64,000 nt of DNA from Vibrio quintilis (lineage in GTDB: Bacteria > Pseudomonadota > Gammaproteobacteria > Enterobacterales > Vibrionaceae): assembly GCF_024529975.1 (NCBI RefSeq), contig NZ_AP024897.1:3348001-3412000 (forward strand), read 5' to 3'. This document shows positions 10,253 to 19,072 of this stretch, piece after piece (the first letter of the stretch is position 1; the number at the start of each line of letters is the position of its first letter). A model generated the notes under the pieces. The model was not told the origin of the DNA. It saw only the letters and a list, made by a program, of their open reading frames with translations, and did no database searches. Position numbers and translations under genes: made by a program.

Positions 10253-11545
10253 TTACGCAACAATATATTTTACAGCAAAAATAATCGCCATAACCCATAC
10301 ACTTGATGACACTGCCGACACTTTCCCGCTAAATAGCTTAATTACTGCGTAAGAAATAAAGCCCATCGAGATACCTTCTGCAATCGAAGACGTCAAAGGC
10401 ATCATCAGGCAGGTAACAACAACAGGCGCAGCTTCAGTTAAATCATGCCAGTCAATATGAACCAGTCCTGAAAGCATCAGGATGGAAACATACAACAATG
10501 CGCCAGCAGTCGCATAGGCAGGAATCATCCCGGCAAGTGGTGCAAAAAACAATGCCAGTAAGAAAAGCACACCGACAACAACAGCTGTCAGACCGGTTCT
10601 GCCGCCAGCTGCAACGCCTGATGCACTTTCAATATAAGAAGTTGTATTTGATGTTCCCAGAACCGCACCAACAGCGGTTGCTGAAGAATCGGCTAACAGG
10701 GCACGATTCAAGCGTGGAATTTTTCCGTCTTTGCCGATAAGGTTCGCTTTTTGCGCCACACCAACCAGTGTCCCGGCTGTATCAAATAAGTCGACAAATA
10801 AAAATGCAAACACAACGGAAACCATACCCACATCAGTCAGGGCAGAAAAATCCAGCTGCATAAATGTTGGAGCGATACTTGGTGGTAATGAAACAAGCTG
10901 TCCGGCCCATTGAACGTTACCAAGCAAAAGACCCAGAGCACTGATGACTAAAATAGAGATCATTACAGCTCCGGTAACATTGCGGTAGACTAATCCGATA
11001 GTAAGGAAAAAGCCTAAAGCTCCCAAAACACAAGGCAAAGAGGTAATTGGTCCCAGAGAGACAAGCGTTGCCGGGTTATCGACGATGATTCCGGCATTTT
11101 TCAGTGCAATAAAAGCAAGGAAAAGCCCGATACCTGCAGATATACCCGTTCTCAGAGACATCGGAATCGAATTAATAATCCATTCCCGGATTTTAAACAG
11201 ACTTAACAGGATAAACAGCAGACCTGAAACAAACACAGCCGCCAATGCAACCTGCCACGAATGCCCCATCCCCAATACAACGGTATAAGTAAAGAAGGCG
11301 TTCAGTCCCATTCCGGGAGCCAGAGCGATTGGATAATTGGCAATAAATCCCATGATAAAACATCCGGCAGCGGCAGCAAGACAGGTTGCGACAAAAACAG
11401 CGCCCCGATCCATACCTGTATCAGCCAGAATCGCCGGATTCACAAAAATAATGTAAGCCATTGTCAAAAAGGTAGTAATACCGGCAATGACTTCTGTTCG
11501 CATGCTTGTCCCATGCTCACTCAGTTTAAATAATTTTTCTAACAT
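10253..11545 (-). CDS. NCS2/AzgA-type purine permease (guanine/hypoxanthine or adenine)
   Basis: A proton-coupled nucleobase transporter with about 12-14 hydrophobic segments. Motifs of the AzgA branch are GITTFLTMAYIIFVNP near the N-terminus, ALAPGMGLNAFFTYT, and DLFDTAGTLVGVA with GTSNTTSYIESASG in the central binding region. The frame extends to 11623, but the ATG at 11545 (MLEKLFKLSEHG) has AGGGA seven bases upstream, gives 430 residues like GhxP/PurP, and leaves the promoter and PurR-like box outside the gene. Substrate choice cannot be read from sequence; the gpt neighbour suggests guanine/hypoxanthine. Confidence 0.92.
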   Translation of the reverse strand: MLEKLFKLSEHGTSMRTEVIAGITTFLTMAYIIFVNPAILADTGMDRGAVFVATCLAAAAGCFIMGFIANYPIALAPGMGLNAFFTYTVVLGMGHSWQVALAAVFVSGLLFILLSLFKIREWIINSIPMSLRTGISAGIGLFLAFIALKNAGIIVDNPATLVSLGPITSLPCVLGALGFFLTIGLVYRNVTGAVMISILVISALGLLLGNVQWAGQLVSLPPSIAPTFMQLDFSALTDVGMVSVVFAFLFVDLFDTAGTLVGVAQKANLIGKDGKIPRLNRALLADSSATAVGAVLGTSNTTSYIESASGVAAGGRTGLTAVVVGVLFLLALFFAPLAGMIPAYATAGALLYVSILMLSGLVHIDWHDLTEAAPVVVTCLMMPLTSSIAEGISMGFISYAVIKLFSGKVSAVSSSVWVMAIIFAVKYIVA

Positions 11546-11570
11546 ACCCAGATCCCTGTATGTAAAGTTC

Positions 11571-11608
11571 AAGTAAACGGTTGCGTCAACAATTGGGGGG
11601 CGATTATA
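11571..11608 (-). promoter_or_regulatory. Promoter with PurR-like operator for the permease-gpt operon
   Basis: Reading on the minus strand, a perfect TATAAT (11603-11608) is followed by ACGCAACCGTTTACTT (11571-11586), which matches 13 of 16 positions of the E. coli PurR box ACGCAAACGTTTGCGT. The box would lie at about +10 to +25 of the transcript and 26 bases before the ATG, a repressing position. The -35 match is weak. Confidence 0.7.
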
Positions 11609-11721
11609 GAGATTTACACCCATAAATTCCAGATGAAATCATTTCAGGCCGGGCCACACCCGATGACCGGCAGAAGTTTGTGCTACCGCCCAAAAAGAGA
11701 GCAGTTTCATATTTCACGCAT

Positions 11722-11751
11722 AAAAAAAACGCCACATCAAACAATGCGGCG
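11722..11751 (-). terminator. Orphan minus-strand intrinsic terminator
   Basis: On the minus strand CGCCGCAT pairs with ATGTGGCG (one G-U) around a six-base loop and is followed by eight T. A second hairpin, GAACAGA/TCTGTTC, lies just before it at 11761-11780. The terminator is upstream of the permease promoter and no minus-strand protein gene precedes it, so it may end a small RNA or short leader transcript. A 22-codon frame (start 11782) with an upstream GGAAAG runs through the hairpin and is probably fortuitous. Confidence 0.6.
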
Positions 11752-11786
11752 ATGGATTCAGAACAGATAAATCTCTGTTCATCTAA

Positions 11787-12235
11787 CAATTCTTTCCAAA
11801 AATAGGGGTAAACATAATGTCCGAACTAAAATTTCCATTGAACCTCAGTTGTTAATAGACATAACAAACTGCGAGCCGAAAAACTTCACACCCGTTAAAA
11901 CCGGCGGAAAAGCTCCTGTAAACCTATCTTTTCAAGGAACAAACAGAACTTCTACAGACGGTTACAAATATACCATAAAGAAAATTAATTACAATAAAAT
12001 AGTGATGGGACGCAAAAAAAAGTCACCAAATAAGACAAAAAATAATCATTTGGTAATTAAATTACCAAACATAACAATTGAGTAATAATCACTGGAAATA
12101 AAAATGCGCAACTCATCTTCTATCGCGGAACTGAAGAGAGTAATATGCTTTTCATTATTCATTTAATGATATGAATACCCTTATTTTTATCAATCGGGGT
12201 CTGTTATTTCTTTATTTTTTTAGAAGGAGCTTTCT
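11787..12235. other. Long AT-rich intergenic region upstream of pepD
   Basis: About 450 bases with no recognisable protein gene. It holds a 12-codon plus-strand frame at 11817 behind AGGGG, a Lys/Asn-rich TTG-started frame that looks fortuitous, the palindrome at 12049-12069, and presumably the pepD promoter. The possible promoter of the orphan minus-strand transcript also lies here. Confidence 0.5.
12049..12069. promoter_or_regulatory. Perfect 21-base palindrome, candidate operator
   Basis: TTTGGTAATT and AATTACCAAA are perfect 10-base arms around one central base. A further ACCAAA half-site lies at 12025-12030. It is about 170 bases upstream of pepD and has no U-run, so it looks more like a protein-binding site than a terminator. 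I do not recognise the regulator. Confidence 0.4.
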
Positions 12236-13717
12236 GTGTCTGAACTACAATCTGAAATCAGTCAACTTTCTCCCCAAAGCGTCTGGCAATTCTTTGATAA
12301 GATCTGTTCAATACCGCATCCGTCTCACCATGAAGAAACGCTCGCAGCTTATATTGTTGACTGGGCTCAGTCCTGTAGCCTCGAAGTGCGCAGAGATCCA
12401 ACCGGCAATATCTTTATTCGTAAACAGGCCACACAAGGCATGGAAAACCGCAAAGGTGTTATCCTTCAGGCACATTTAGATATGGTGCCACAAAAGAATG
12501 ATGAAACATCCCATGATTTTACTAAAGATCCGATTCAGCCTTATATTGATGGCGAATGGGTGAAAGCCCGGGGCACAACCCTTGGTGCTGATAACGGCAT
12601 GGGTATGGCCACCTGTCTTGCCGTACTTGCTTCTTCTGATATAAAACACGGCCCGCTCGAAGTTCTGTTAACCATTAATGAAGAAGCCGGGATGGAAGGC
12701 GCATTCGGGTTAGAACCAGGATACCTGACCGGTGAAATATTACTGAATACAGATTCAGAGCAGGAAGGGGAAGTCTATGTGGGGTGTGCCGGTGGTATTG
12801 ACAGTAAAATATCATTTGAAATTCACAGACAGGCTATTCCGGAAAATTACGTTACCCGCAAATTAACCCTGAAAGGGCTGAAAGGCGGCCATTCTGGCTG
12901 CGATATACATTTAGGCCGTGGCAATGCAAACAAAATTCTGGGACGCTTTCTGGCAGACTATGCTGAGCAATTGCAATTACGACTGGTTGATTTTAACGGT
13001 GGAAGTTTAAGAAATGCCATTCCCCGGGAAGCAACAGTTACGCTGAGCTTACCTGAGTCTCAGACTGGAGAACTGACAGCAGCATTCGATACATTTACAA
13101 CGCTGATAAAGCAGGAGTTATCTCAGGTTGAAGAGAATATCACGACAGAAATTAAGCATCTCGAATCCAGTGAGATCAAACGACAGGTGTTTGATACACA
13201 TACCCAACAACGTTTCATCGCGACTTTAAATGCCTGTCCGAATGGCGTCGTTCGTATGAGTGATGATATTGCCGGCGTGGTAGAAACTTCACTGAATATC
13301 GGCGTTATCCAGACTAAAGATACATCAATCTCAATGATGGGATTAATCCGCTCTCTGATTGACTCAGGCCGTCAGCAGGTTGAAAGCACGTTAACTTCTC
13401 TGGCTGCACTCTCAGCGGCAAACATTGATTTCAACGGTGCTTATCCTGGCTGGAAACCAGATACGGATTCTGAAATCGTTGCTATCTTCCGGGATAAATA
13501 TGAGTCACTGTACGGCCATAAGCCGAATATTATGGTGATTCATGCCGGGCTGGAATGCGGACTATTCAAAAAGCCTTATCCGGATGTGGATATGTTATCT
13601 TTCGGGCCAACAATCAGGAATCCTCACTCACCGGATGAGCAGGTCAAAATCGATACGGTGGCTCAGTTCTGGGAACAAATGGTCCAGATACTTGCCGCCA
13701 TTCCTGAAAAAGCATAA
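12236..13717 (+). CDS. pepD: Aminoacyl-histidine dipeptidase (peptidase D, carnosinase)
   Basis: PepD is a cytosolic di-zinc M20 dipeptidase with broad Xaa-His and dipeptide activity. Zinc-site motifs are QAHLDMVPQ, TTLGADNGMGMA, TINEEAGMEGAFGL and NTDSEQEGEVYVGCAGG; the C-terminal FGPTIRNPHSPDEQVKI supplies the last histidine. The 493-residue length is normal for the gammaproteobacterial type. Translation starts at GTG with an AAGGAG ribosome site six bases upstream. It is monocistronic and convergent with the sodium-dependent transporter gene. Confidence 0.96.
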   Translation: MSELQSEISQLSPQSVWQFFDKICSIPHPSHHEETLAAYIVDWAQSCSLEVRRDPTGNIFIRKQATQGMENRKGVILQAHLDMVPQKNDETSHDFTKDPIQPYIDGEWVKARGTTLGADNGMGMATCLAVLASSDIKHGPLEVLLTINEEAGMEGAFGLEPGYLTGEILLNTDSEQEGEVYVGCAGGIDSKISFEIHRQAIPENYVTRKLTLKGLKGGHSGCDIHLGRGNANKILGRFLADYAEQLQLRLVDFNGGSLRNAIPREATVTLSLPESQTGELTAAFDTFTTLIKQELSQVEENITTEIKHLESSEIKRQVFDTHTQQRFIATLNACPNGVVRMSDDIAGVVETSLNIGVIQTKDTSISMMGLIRSLIDSGRQQVESTLTSLAALSAANIDFNGAYPGWKPDTDSEIVAIFRDKYESLYGHKPNIMVIHAGLECGLFKKPYPDVDMLSFGPTIRNPHSPDEQVKIDTVAQFWEQMVQILAAIPEKA

Positions 13718-13737
13718 ACAGACTGAATAATCAATGA

Positions 13738-13765
13738 CTGAATGCCTGTATATACAGGCATTCAG
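13738..13765. terminator. Palindrome between convergent pepD and transporter genes
   Basis: CTGAATGCCTGTA is followed directly by its perfect inverse complement, giving a 28-base palindrome about 20 bases after pepD. Flanking U-runs are weak on both sides, so termination in either direction is plausible but not certain. Confidence 0.55.
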
Positions 13766-13792
13766 CTTATTCAAATCACACAAAATCTGAGA

Positions 13793-15154
13793 TTAAGATG
13801 ACAAAGCGCCCCACAAGACAGCAATCACCAGCAACGGACAAACAAACCTGACATACACCGGCCATATTCTGCCGAACCAATGCTGAGAAAATTCAGGAAA
13901 GCCCTGTTCAAGTTCTTTAATTTTAGAACGGCGACTCCATACCCATCCACCAAACAAACAGAACATCAGTGCGGCTAAAGGCTGCAGATATTGCGTGGCA
14001 ACTTTCACAACCAGACCAAACAAAGCAGAAAAATTAAACAAAATCACCACACTTCCGATGGCAATCAACCCGCCAAGCAGCCAGGTTGTCAGGCTTCTCC
14101 CGATATGAAAGCGTTCACTGACCAGAGAAACCGGACACTCCAGCATTGAAATAGAAGACGTTAATGCTGCAATTGTCAGTAACAAAAAGAACACCGCAGA
14201 AAATATTTGTCCCCATACACCAAGGCTCTCGAACATCATTGGTAAAACCCGGAAAACAAGTGTATCAGCATTCAGCAAATGTCCATCCTGCGCATAAATC
14301 TCAACACCATTGCTCATTGCAACAAACATTGCAGGCATCACAACCAGTCCGGCAATAAATGCCACGCCAGTATCAACAAATGTCACACTCATCGCCATTT
14401 TCGGTAAGTTCTCTTTTTTACTCAGATAAGAACCATAAATCAGCATCGAGCAACCGCCAATGGTTAAAGAGAAAAAACCCTGCCCCATCGCAGCCAGAAT
14501 TAAGTCTTTATCCCAGACTTTTGAAAAATCAGGAATCAAATACTGCTTCAGACCTGCCATAGCACCATCCTGCATCAGGATATAGATGAATAAGATGGCA
14601 AATAAGATAAACAGAGCCGGCATTAAACGAGTTGACCATTTTTCAATCCCCTGCTTGACCCCGCCCTGGACAATCAGAATCGTCAGCACATAAAAAATAA
14701 CGGTTCCAAGCAGATTCCGGCCCACAGAAAATGTTTCCAGCCAGGTGCCATCACCAAGCAGTCCGCCGGAAAGCTTACTGAGAGCTGCCAGAAAGAAACA
14801 GACAATCCAGCCGCCAACAATACTGTAAAATGCCAGCACAACACTTGGTACGCTCAACCCAAGCCATCCAACGCCACTGGCGACATTTTTCACCACAGGA
14901 ACGTCCGAAAGTGCACGCACACTATCAACCGGATTCGCTTGTCCCTGACGACCTATCGCCATTTCAACAACTAACATCGGAAAAGCGACAAACACAATCA
15001 GTAATAAATAAACCAACAAAAATGCCCCGCCACCGTTACTGGCAACCTGAGTAGGAAACCCCCAGATATTCCCTAACCCAACAGCTGCGCCAGAGGCAGA
15101 CAGGATAAATCCCAGACGTGATGCAAAAAGATCACGTGAAGAAGCTTGTGACAT
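13793..15154 (-). CDS. Sodium-dependent transporter, SNF/NSS family
   Basis: A LeuT-fold sodium:amino-acid symporter homologue. The N-terminal GAAVGLGNIWGFPTQVASNGGGAF segment is the broken TM1 sodium- and substrate-binding helix of the family; about 11-12 hydrophobic segments follow over 453 residues, including GQGFFSLTIGGCSMLIYGSYL, the TM6-region motif. The substrate cannot be predicted. It is monocistronic, with 226 bases upstream before the dinB stop. A sodium-coupled carrier fits an organism with a sodium-pumping respiratory chain. Confidence 0.92.
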   Translation of the reverse strand: MSQASSRDLFASRLGFILSASGAAVGLGNIWGFPTQVASNGGGAFLLVYLLLIVFVAFPMLVVEMAIGRQGQANPVDSVRALSDVPVVKNVASGVGWLGLSVPSVVLAFYSIVGGWIVCFFLAALSKLSGGLLGDGTWLETFSVGRNLLGTVIFYVLTILIVQGGVKQGIEKWSTRLMPALFILFAILFIYILMQDGAMAGLKQYLIPDFSKVWDKDLILAAMGQGFFSLTIGGCSMLIYGSYLSKKENLPKMAMSVTFVDTGVAFIAGLVVMPAMFVAMSNGVEIYAQDGHLLNADTLVFRVLPMMFESLGVWGQIFSAVFFLLLTIAALTSSISMLECPVSLVSERFHIGRSLTTWLLGGLIAIGSVVILFNFSALFGLVVKVATQYLQPLAALMFCLFGGWVWSRRSKIKELEQGFPEFSQHWFGRIWPVYVRFVCPLLVIAVLWGALSS

Positions 15155-15380
15155 AAACCTTCACTCACATATCAATAAACTAGTCTGCGAGTACAGTAAT
15201 ACAAAAAGAACACAACCACAATTAATGACAGTTCAAAAATCTACATTTAGCATAAAAACCATCACGGCAATCTGTCAATAAATCTGAACACATCATAAAA
15301 ATCTATTTATAGAAACAAACTAAAGATAATGCACACACCATGATTTCAGATATATTTTTCATCACCATTTTTAGAGATAA

Positions 15381-16448
15381 TCAGATACTCAAACTCAACT
15401 GCCCCGATTCATCTTCGGGCCTGAGCATCAGGTGCAAACCTACCAGACGAATTTCTCTTCCCTGCTGACGCTCAATAATACGCTGCAGTAACCCCTCAAA
15501 GTCCTTCAGACTCAATTCCTGGTGAATATGCTCAATGGTTGTCTGCTGAAAATCAGCAAATTTAATTTTGATGCCTTGTTTGATAATTTCCCGTTGGCCA
15601 TCCAGTGCCTGATAACGTTTTTTTAATTCCGGATAGAGCTGGCTTTCAATCAAATCCCAACATTCACGATATGTTTTAATATTTACAGATAACGTTCTTT
15701 CAACGCCCACTGATTTTCTCTCCCGTTCCGGCATCACTTCTCTCTCATCAATCCCATGGCTTTTCTTCCATAACGATGCGCCTAAACGACCAAAATCAAG
15801 CAACAACTGCCGGTAATCCATTGCCCTGACATCGGCACAACAATATAACCCAGCCCGATTGAGACGGTTAAGGGACACACGGCCAACACCCGGTATTTTT
15901 TCCAGAGGAAGATCATTAATAACCTGCTGCATCCTGTCAGGCGTAATGACATATAAGCCATCAGGTTTATTAATATCTGATGCAACTTTGGCAAGAAACT
16001 TAACCGGGGCAACGCCGGCAGATGCTGTCAGGTTCAGTTCCCGGGATATATCAGCCCGGATTGATTCAGCAATCAATGTGGCTGATCCCTGACATTGCGT
16101 CGCTGAAGAGACATCTAAATAAGCTTCATCTAAGGATAGCGGTTCAATTAAACCTGTATAACGCTGAAAAATGGCATGTATTTGCCTTGAAACATCCCGG
16201 TAGACCTGCATTCGTCCCGGTACGAGTGTCAGATTCGGGCAAAGCTTGAATGCTTGTGCCGTCGGCATGGCCGATCTGACTCCAAAGCGACGGGCTTCAT
16301 AGTTGCAGGTACTAATCACACCCCGCTGCTTCTGGCTTCCTCCGACAGCAAGCGGCATACCTGTGTACTGCGGGAAGTCTCTCATCTCAACCGCAGCAAA
16401 AAAGCAGTCCATATCAATATGAATGATTTTCCTGATCGGTCGGGACAT
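15381..16448 (-). CDS. dinB: DNA polymerase IV
   Basis: DinB is the Y-family translesion polymerase. Catalytic palm motifs are HIDMDCFFAAVEMRD and SLDEAYLDVS, with the HhH segment KIPGVGRVSLNRLNRAG around residues 180-200 and the little-finger domain behind it. The C-terminus ends QLSLSI, fitting a beta-clamp binding motif. I take the ATG at 16448 rather than the adjacent upstream TTG; 355 residues is typical. The gene lies 15 bases after a radical SAM gene whose promoter carries a LexA box, so SOS control of dinB is inferred through that upstream promoter. Confidence 0.96.
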   Translation of the reverse strand: MSRPIRKIIHIDMDCFFAAVEMRDFPQYTGMPLAVGGSQKQRGVISTCNYEARRFGVRSAMPTAQAFKLCPNLTLVPGRMQVYRDVSRQIHAIFQRYTGLIEPLSLDEAYLDVSSATQCQGSATLIAESIRADISRELNLTASAGVAPVKFLAKVASDINKPDGLYVITPDRMQQVINDLPLEKIPGVGRVSLNRLNRAGLYCCADVRAMDYRQLLLDFGRLGASLWKKSHGIDEREVMPERERKSVGVERTLSVNIKTYRECWDLIESQLYPELKKRYQALDGQREIIKQGIKIKFADFQQTTIEHIHQELSLKDFEGLLQRIIERQQGREIRLVGLHLMLRPEDESGQLSLSI

Positions 16449-16463
16449 CAATAATTCTCACAT

Positions 16464-17546
16464 CTAAAACAGACTAAACTGCTCACCGGCTTCCGGAGGA
16501 ATCTTGAATTGGCTGACATCTAACTGATTCACTCTTCGGTGGTTCAGACCGGCTTGCTTTCTGGCCAGGTGGAAACGCTGACGTATCAGGTCTGCATATA
16601 CACCGGTACCAGTCATTCTTGTGCCAAATTCACTTCTATACAAACGCCCCTGATGCATGTCTCGAATGCGGTTTAAAACCCGATCAGCTCTGTCTGGCAA
16701 ATAATGTCTCAGCCACTCTTCAAATAAAGGAGCAACTTCATGAGGCAGGCGCAAAGAAATATAGTGAACGGAATTAGCCCCGGCTAAAGCACAGGCAGAC
16801 ACAATATTTTCTAATTCATGATCATTCACAAATGGGATCACCGGGGCAAACAGTGCACTCACCGGAATACCTTGCGTACATAAAGATTCAATGACTTTTA
16901 AGCGATTACTGCCAGAGGCTGCCCTGGGCTCAAGCTGACGCTTTAACTGATTGTCGAGCGTAGTGATACTGACCGCAACCTGAACAAGATTTGCTTCTGC
17001 CAGTGATTGTAATAAATCAATGTCACGCAAGATCAGATGACTTTTCGTAATCAGAGAGATTGGTTGCTTATACTTCAGAGCGACTTTCAAAAGCGACCGG
17101 GTTATCTTCAGCTTTTTTTCTATTGGCTGGTAAGCATCCGTATTAATACCAACAGCGATAGGCTGGCAAACATACTGAGGACGTCTCAACTCATGTTCAA
17201 ATACTTCAGCAGCATTCGCTTTTGCAATGATCTTTGTTTCAAAGTCCAGCCCGGGAGAAAGTTCAAGGTAAGCATGCCCCGGGCGGGCAAAACAATAGAT
17301 ACATCCATGCTCGCACCCACGATAAGGATTGACGGACAATTTGAAGGGAACATCGGGAGACTCATTTTTTGAAATGAGTGTTCTGGCATTTTCAAAACGA
17401 ACTTCGGTCGCCGGACCTGAATCCGTTACCTCCTCACATGGTACTGACTCAATCAGATAGCGCTCAAACCTGCCCGGGATTGTTGAGGCTGTTCCCCGGC
17501 CATTCAGATTATTTCTGGAGTTGGATTTGGATTCTGACGCAGACAT
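16464..17546 (-). CDS. PA0069-family radical SAM protein
   Basis: The CEHGCIYCFARPGH segment is the Cx3Cx2C [4Fe-4S]/SAM site, near residue 85. The rest follows the family related to spore photoproduct lyase (PA0069/Rv2578c-type), including ITKSHLILRDIDLL and VAVSITTLDNQLKRQLEPRAAS, which are typical radical SAM barrel strands. The biochemical role is unknown to me. The ATG at 17546 gives 360 residues; no good ribosome site is visible because the LexA box and TATAAT lie immediately upstream. It is co-transcribed with dinB, which suggests a DNA-damage context. Confidence 0.88.
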   Translation of the reverse strand: MSASESKSNSRNNLNGRGTASTIPGRFERYLIESVPCEEVTDSGPATEVRFENARTLISKNESPDVPFKLSVNPYRGCEHGCIYCFARPGHAYLELSPGLDFETKIIAKANAAEVFEHELRRPQYVCQPIAVGINTDAYQPIEKKLKITRSLLKVALKYKQPISLITKSHLILRDIDLLQSLAEANLVQVAVSITTLDNQLKRQLEPRAASGSNRLKVIESLCTQGIPVSALFAPVIPFVNDHELENIVSACALAGANSVHYISLRLPHEVAPLFEEWLRHYLPDRADRVLNRIRDMHQGRLYRSEFGTRMTGTGVYADLIRQRFHLARKQAGLNHRRVNQLDVSQFKIPPEAGEQFSLF

Positions 17547-17557
17547 AAGCAAATAAA

Positions 17558-17604
17558 TACTGTTTATTTATACAGCATTATAGCTATTCTTATGTCACCT
17601 TCAA
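17558..17604 (-). promoter_or_regulatory. LexA-regulated promoter of the radical SAM-dinB operon
   Basis: A LexA box of 20 bases (plus strand TACTGTTTATTTATACAGCA, 17558-17577) has the perfect CTGT-N8-ACAG core. On the minus strand a TATAAT (17577-17582) and a TTGAAG -35 (17599-17604) stand 16 bases apart, and the box covers the expected start of transcription. Confidence 0.88.
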
Positions 17605-17635
17605 CAATTATTAACCAGCGTACAATTTTTTCGGG

Positions 17636-17675
17636 ATAAAAAATGAGCTGCACGGAAAGAATCCAGAGCAGCTCA
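17636..17675 (-). terminator. Intrinsic terminator after nqrM
   Basis: On the minus strand TGAGCTGC pairs with GCAGCTCA around a 16-base loop and is followed by TTTTTTATCC. It closes the apbE-nqrM unit about 20 bases after the nqrM stop. Confidence 0.75.
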
Positions 17676-17694
17676 CTGAGTCAATCAGGAAAAA

Positions 17695-17928
17695 CTAAAC
17701 AATCCGGTCATTTTCCCAGTCAGCAAGCTTTTGTGCCCTTGCTGCTGCCTTCGCTTCCCGCTTTTTTCGGGCATCACAAGGTTCAGGGCAATTGCATACC
17801 TTTTCTATTCCAACTGCACCTAAGCCGCCACAGCTTCCGCTAACCATTTTCTTCTGAAATATATACCCAATAGCCATTGCAGCGATAACGACCAGAAACA
17901 TTCCAAAAGTAATCAAAAAAGTACTCAT
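17695..17928 (-). CDS. nqrM: (Na+)-NQR maturation protein NqrM
   Basis: A 77-residue protein with one N-terminal membrane helix (about residues 4-24) and four cysteines (33, 45, 47, 51) in the SGSCGG and CNCPEPC motifs, followed by a basic tail. The family (formerly DUF539) is required to deliver iron to the membrane subunits of Na+-NQR. It follows apbE by 16 bases; with the six nqr genes this makes a complete assembly set. The short length and cysteine pattern are diagnostic. Confidence 0.93.
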   Translation of the reverse strand: MSTFLITFGMFLVVIAAMAIGYIFQKKMVSGSCGGLGAVGIEKVCNCPEPCDARKKREAKAAARAQKLADWENDRIV

Positions 17929-17944
17929 TATTCATTACCTCTTC

Positions 17945-18982
17945 TTAATGCTTTAAGTATGGCTTAAAAGCACTGGATGTGACTTCAGTAAACCCATGCT
18001 CAGTTTTAACAACCATTAATACCGGGATTTCATATTTTTCGGCAATTCTGAGGCCCTCTTCATCTCCCAGAACCATAAGCCCGGTTGCCAGTCCATCAGC
18101 AGTCATTGCAGATTTATCGATCACCGTAACAGAAACCACTTTATTCGTAATCGGTTTTCCGGTTGAAGGATCAATAATATGAGAATATCGAACGCCATTT
18201 TTCTCAAAATAATTACGATAATCTCCGGAAGTCGCCAAGCCCATATCACCAGGTTCAATGATTTCCTGCACAGAACGCTTATCAACCGTTGGCTTCTCAA
18301 TTGCGATTCGCCAGGCGGAACCACTAAGGTTCTGGCCGCTTGTCCGGAGCTCTCCACCGATTTCTACCATGTAGTTGTCAATGTTGTGGGTCGCAAGGTA
18401 ATCGGCAAGCACATCAACTCCCCATCCTTTAGCAATTGTCGATAAATCAACATATAACGAAGGAACATCTTTACGAATCCCCTGCTCAGTCAGATTTAAA
18501 TGATGGATACCTACGATTTTCCGGCGGGCCGATAATTCATCCTCAGTGGGAATCACCTCAGGTCTTCCTTCCGGCCCAAACCCCCACAGATTCACCAACG
18601 GACCAACCGTCACATCTAATGCTCCCTGAGTGATTTGGTTTAAGCGTATCGCCTCTTTGACCACAGCATATAACTGAGCCGAAACGGGAACCGAATCTGT
18701 TCCCTGATACTGATTAAAACGACTTAACTCAGAATCGGGCCGGTACGTCGACATTTGATTGTTCACTTCTTCGAGCAACCGGTCTGCCTCTGATTTAAGA
18801 TGTTCAGGAGACGGAAGAGACTGAGTATCCGCTAAATACTTAATGTTATATGTTGTTCCCATAGTGGAACCATGAAGATGGACCAAATCCGGACCATTTT
18901 CACATCCGCCTAACAAAAGAGAAAAGGCAAGCAAAATACTCAGTTGTCCCGGCTTTACCCGCCTGAAAACTGAAACACACAT
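17945..18982 (-). CDS. apbE: FAD:protein FMN transferase (lipoprotein)
   Basis: ApbE attaches FMN covalently to threonines in the SGAT sites of NqrB and NqrC, working on the periplasmic face. The protein shows GSTMGTTYNIKYL, the LVNLWGFGP segment and DLSTIAKGWGVDVLADYL of the family. I choose the ATG at 18982, which gives a 26-residue lipoprotein signal ending LLLGGC; the frame is open to 19054, where an ATG behind GGTGG would create an overlong 50-residue leader. It is separated from nqrF by a strong hairpin but lies on the same strand. Confidence 0.93.
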   Translation of the reverse strand: MCVSVFRRVKPGQLSILLAFSLLLGGCENGPDLVHLHGSTMGTTYNIKYLADTQSLPSPEHLKSEADRLLEEVNNQMSTYRPDSELSRFNQYQGTDSVPVSAQLYAVVKEAIRLNQITQGALDVTVGPLVNLWGFGPEGRPEVIPTEDELSARRKIVGIHHLNLTEQGIRKDVPSLYVDLSTIAKGWGVDVLADYLATHNIDNYMVEIGGELRTSGQNLSGSAWRIAIEKPTVDKRSVQEIIEPGDMGLATSGDYRNYFEKNGVRYSHIIDPSTGKPITNKVVSVTVIDKSAMTADGLATGLMVLGDEEGLRIAEKYEIPVLMVVKTEHGFTEVTSSAFKPYLKH

Positions 18983-19072
18983 GAGTCTTGAAATAAATCT
19001 TTGAATGCACCGGAGCACACCAAAACATCCGGACTGTCTTAACCTTCCAAGCATAATTTAGCCACCACTTAA

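Noticed and set aside
11604..11789. 61-codon minus-strand frame upstream of the permease
   Set aside because: It runs through the strong terminator and the permease promoter, so it would not be transcribed whole.
11849..12085. 78-codon plus-strand frame upstream of pepD
   Set aside because: TTG start, no ribosome site, Lys/Asn-rich low-complexity composition in AT-rich DNA, and it contains the palindrome; likely fortuitous.
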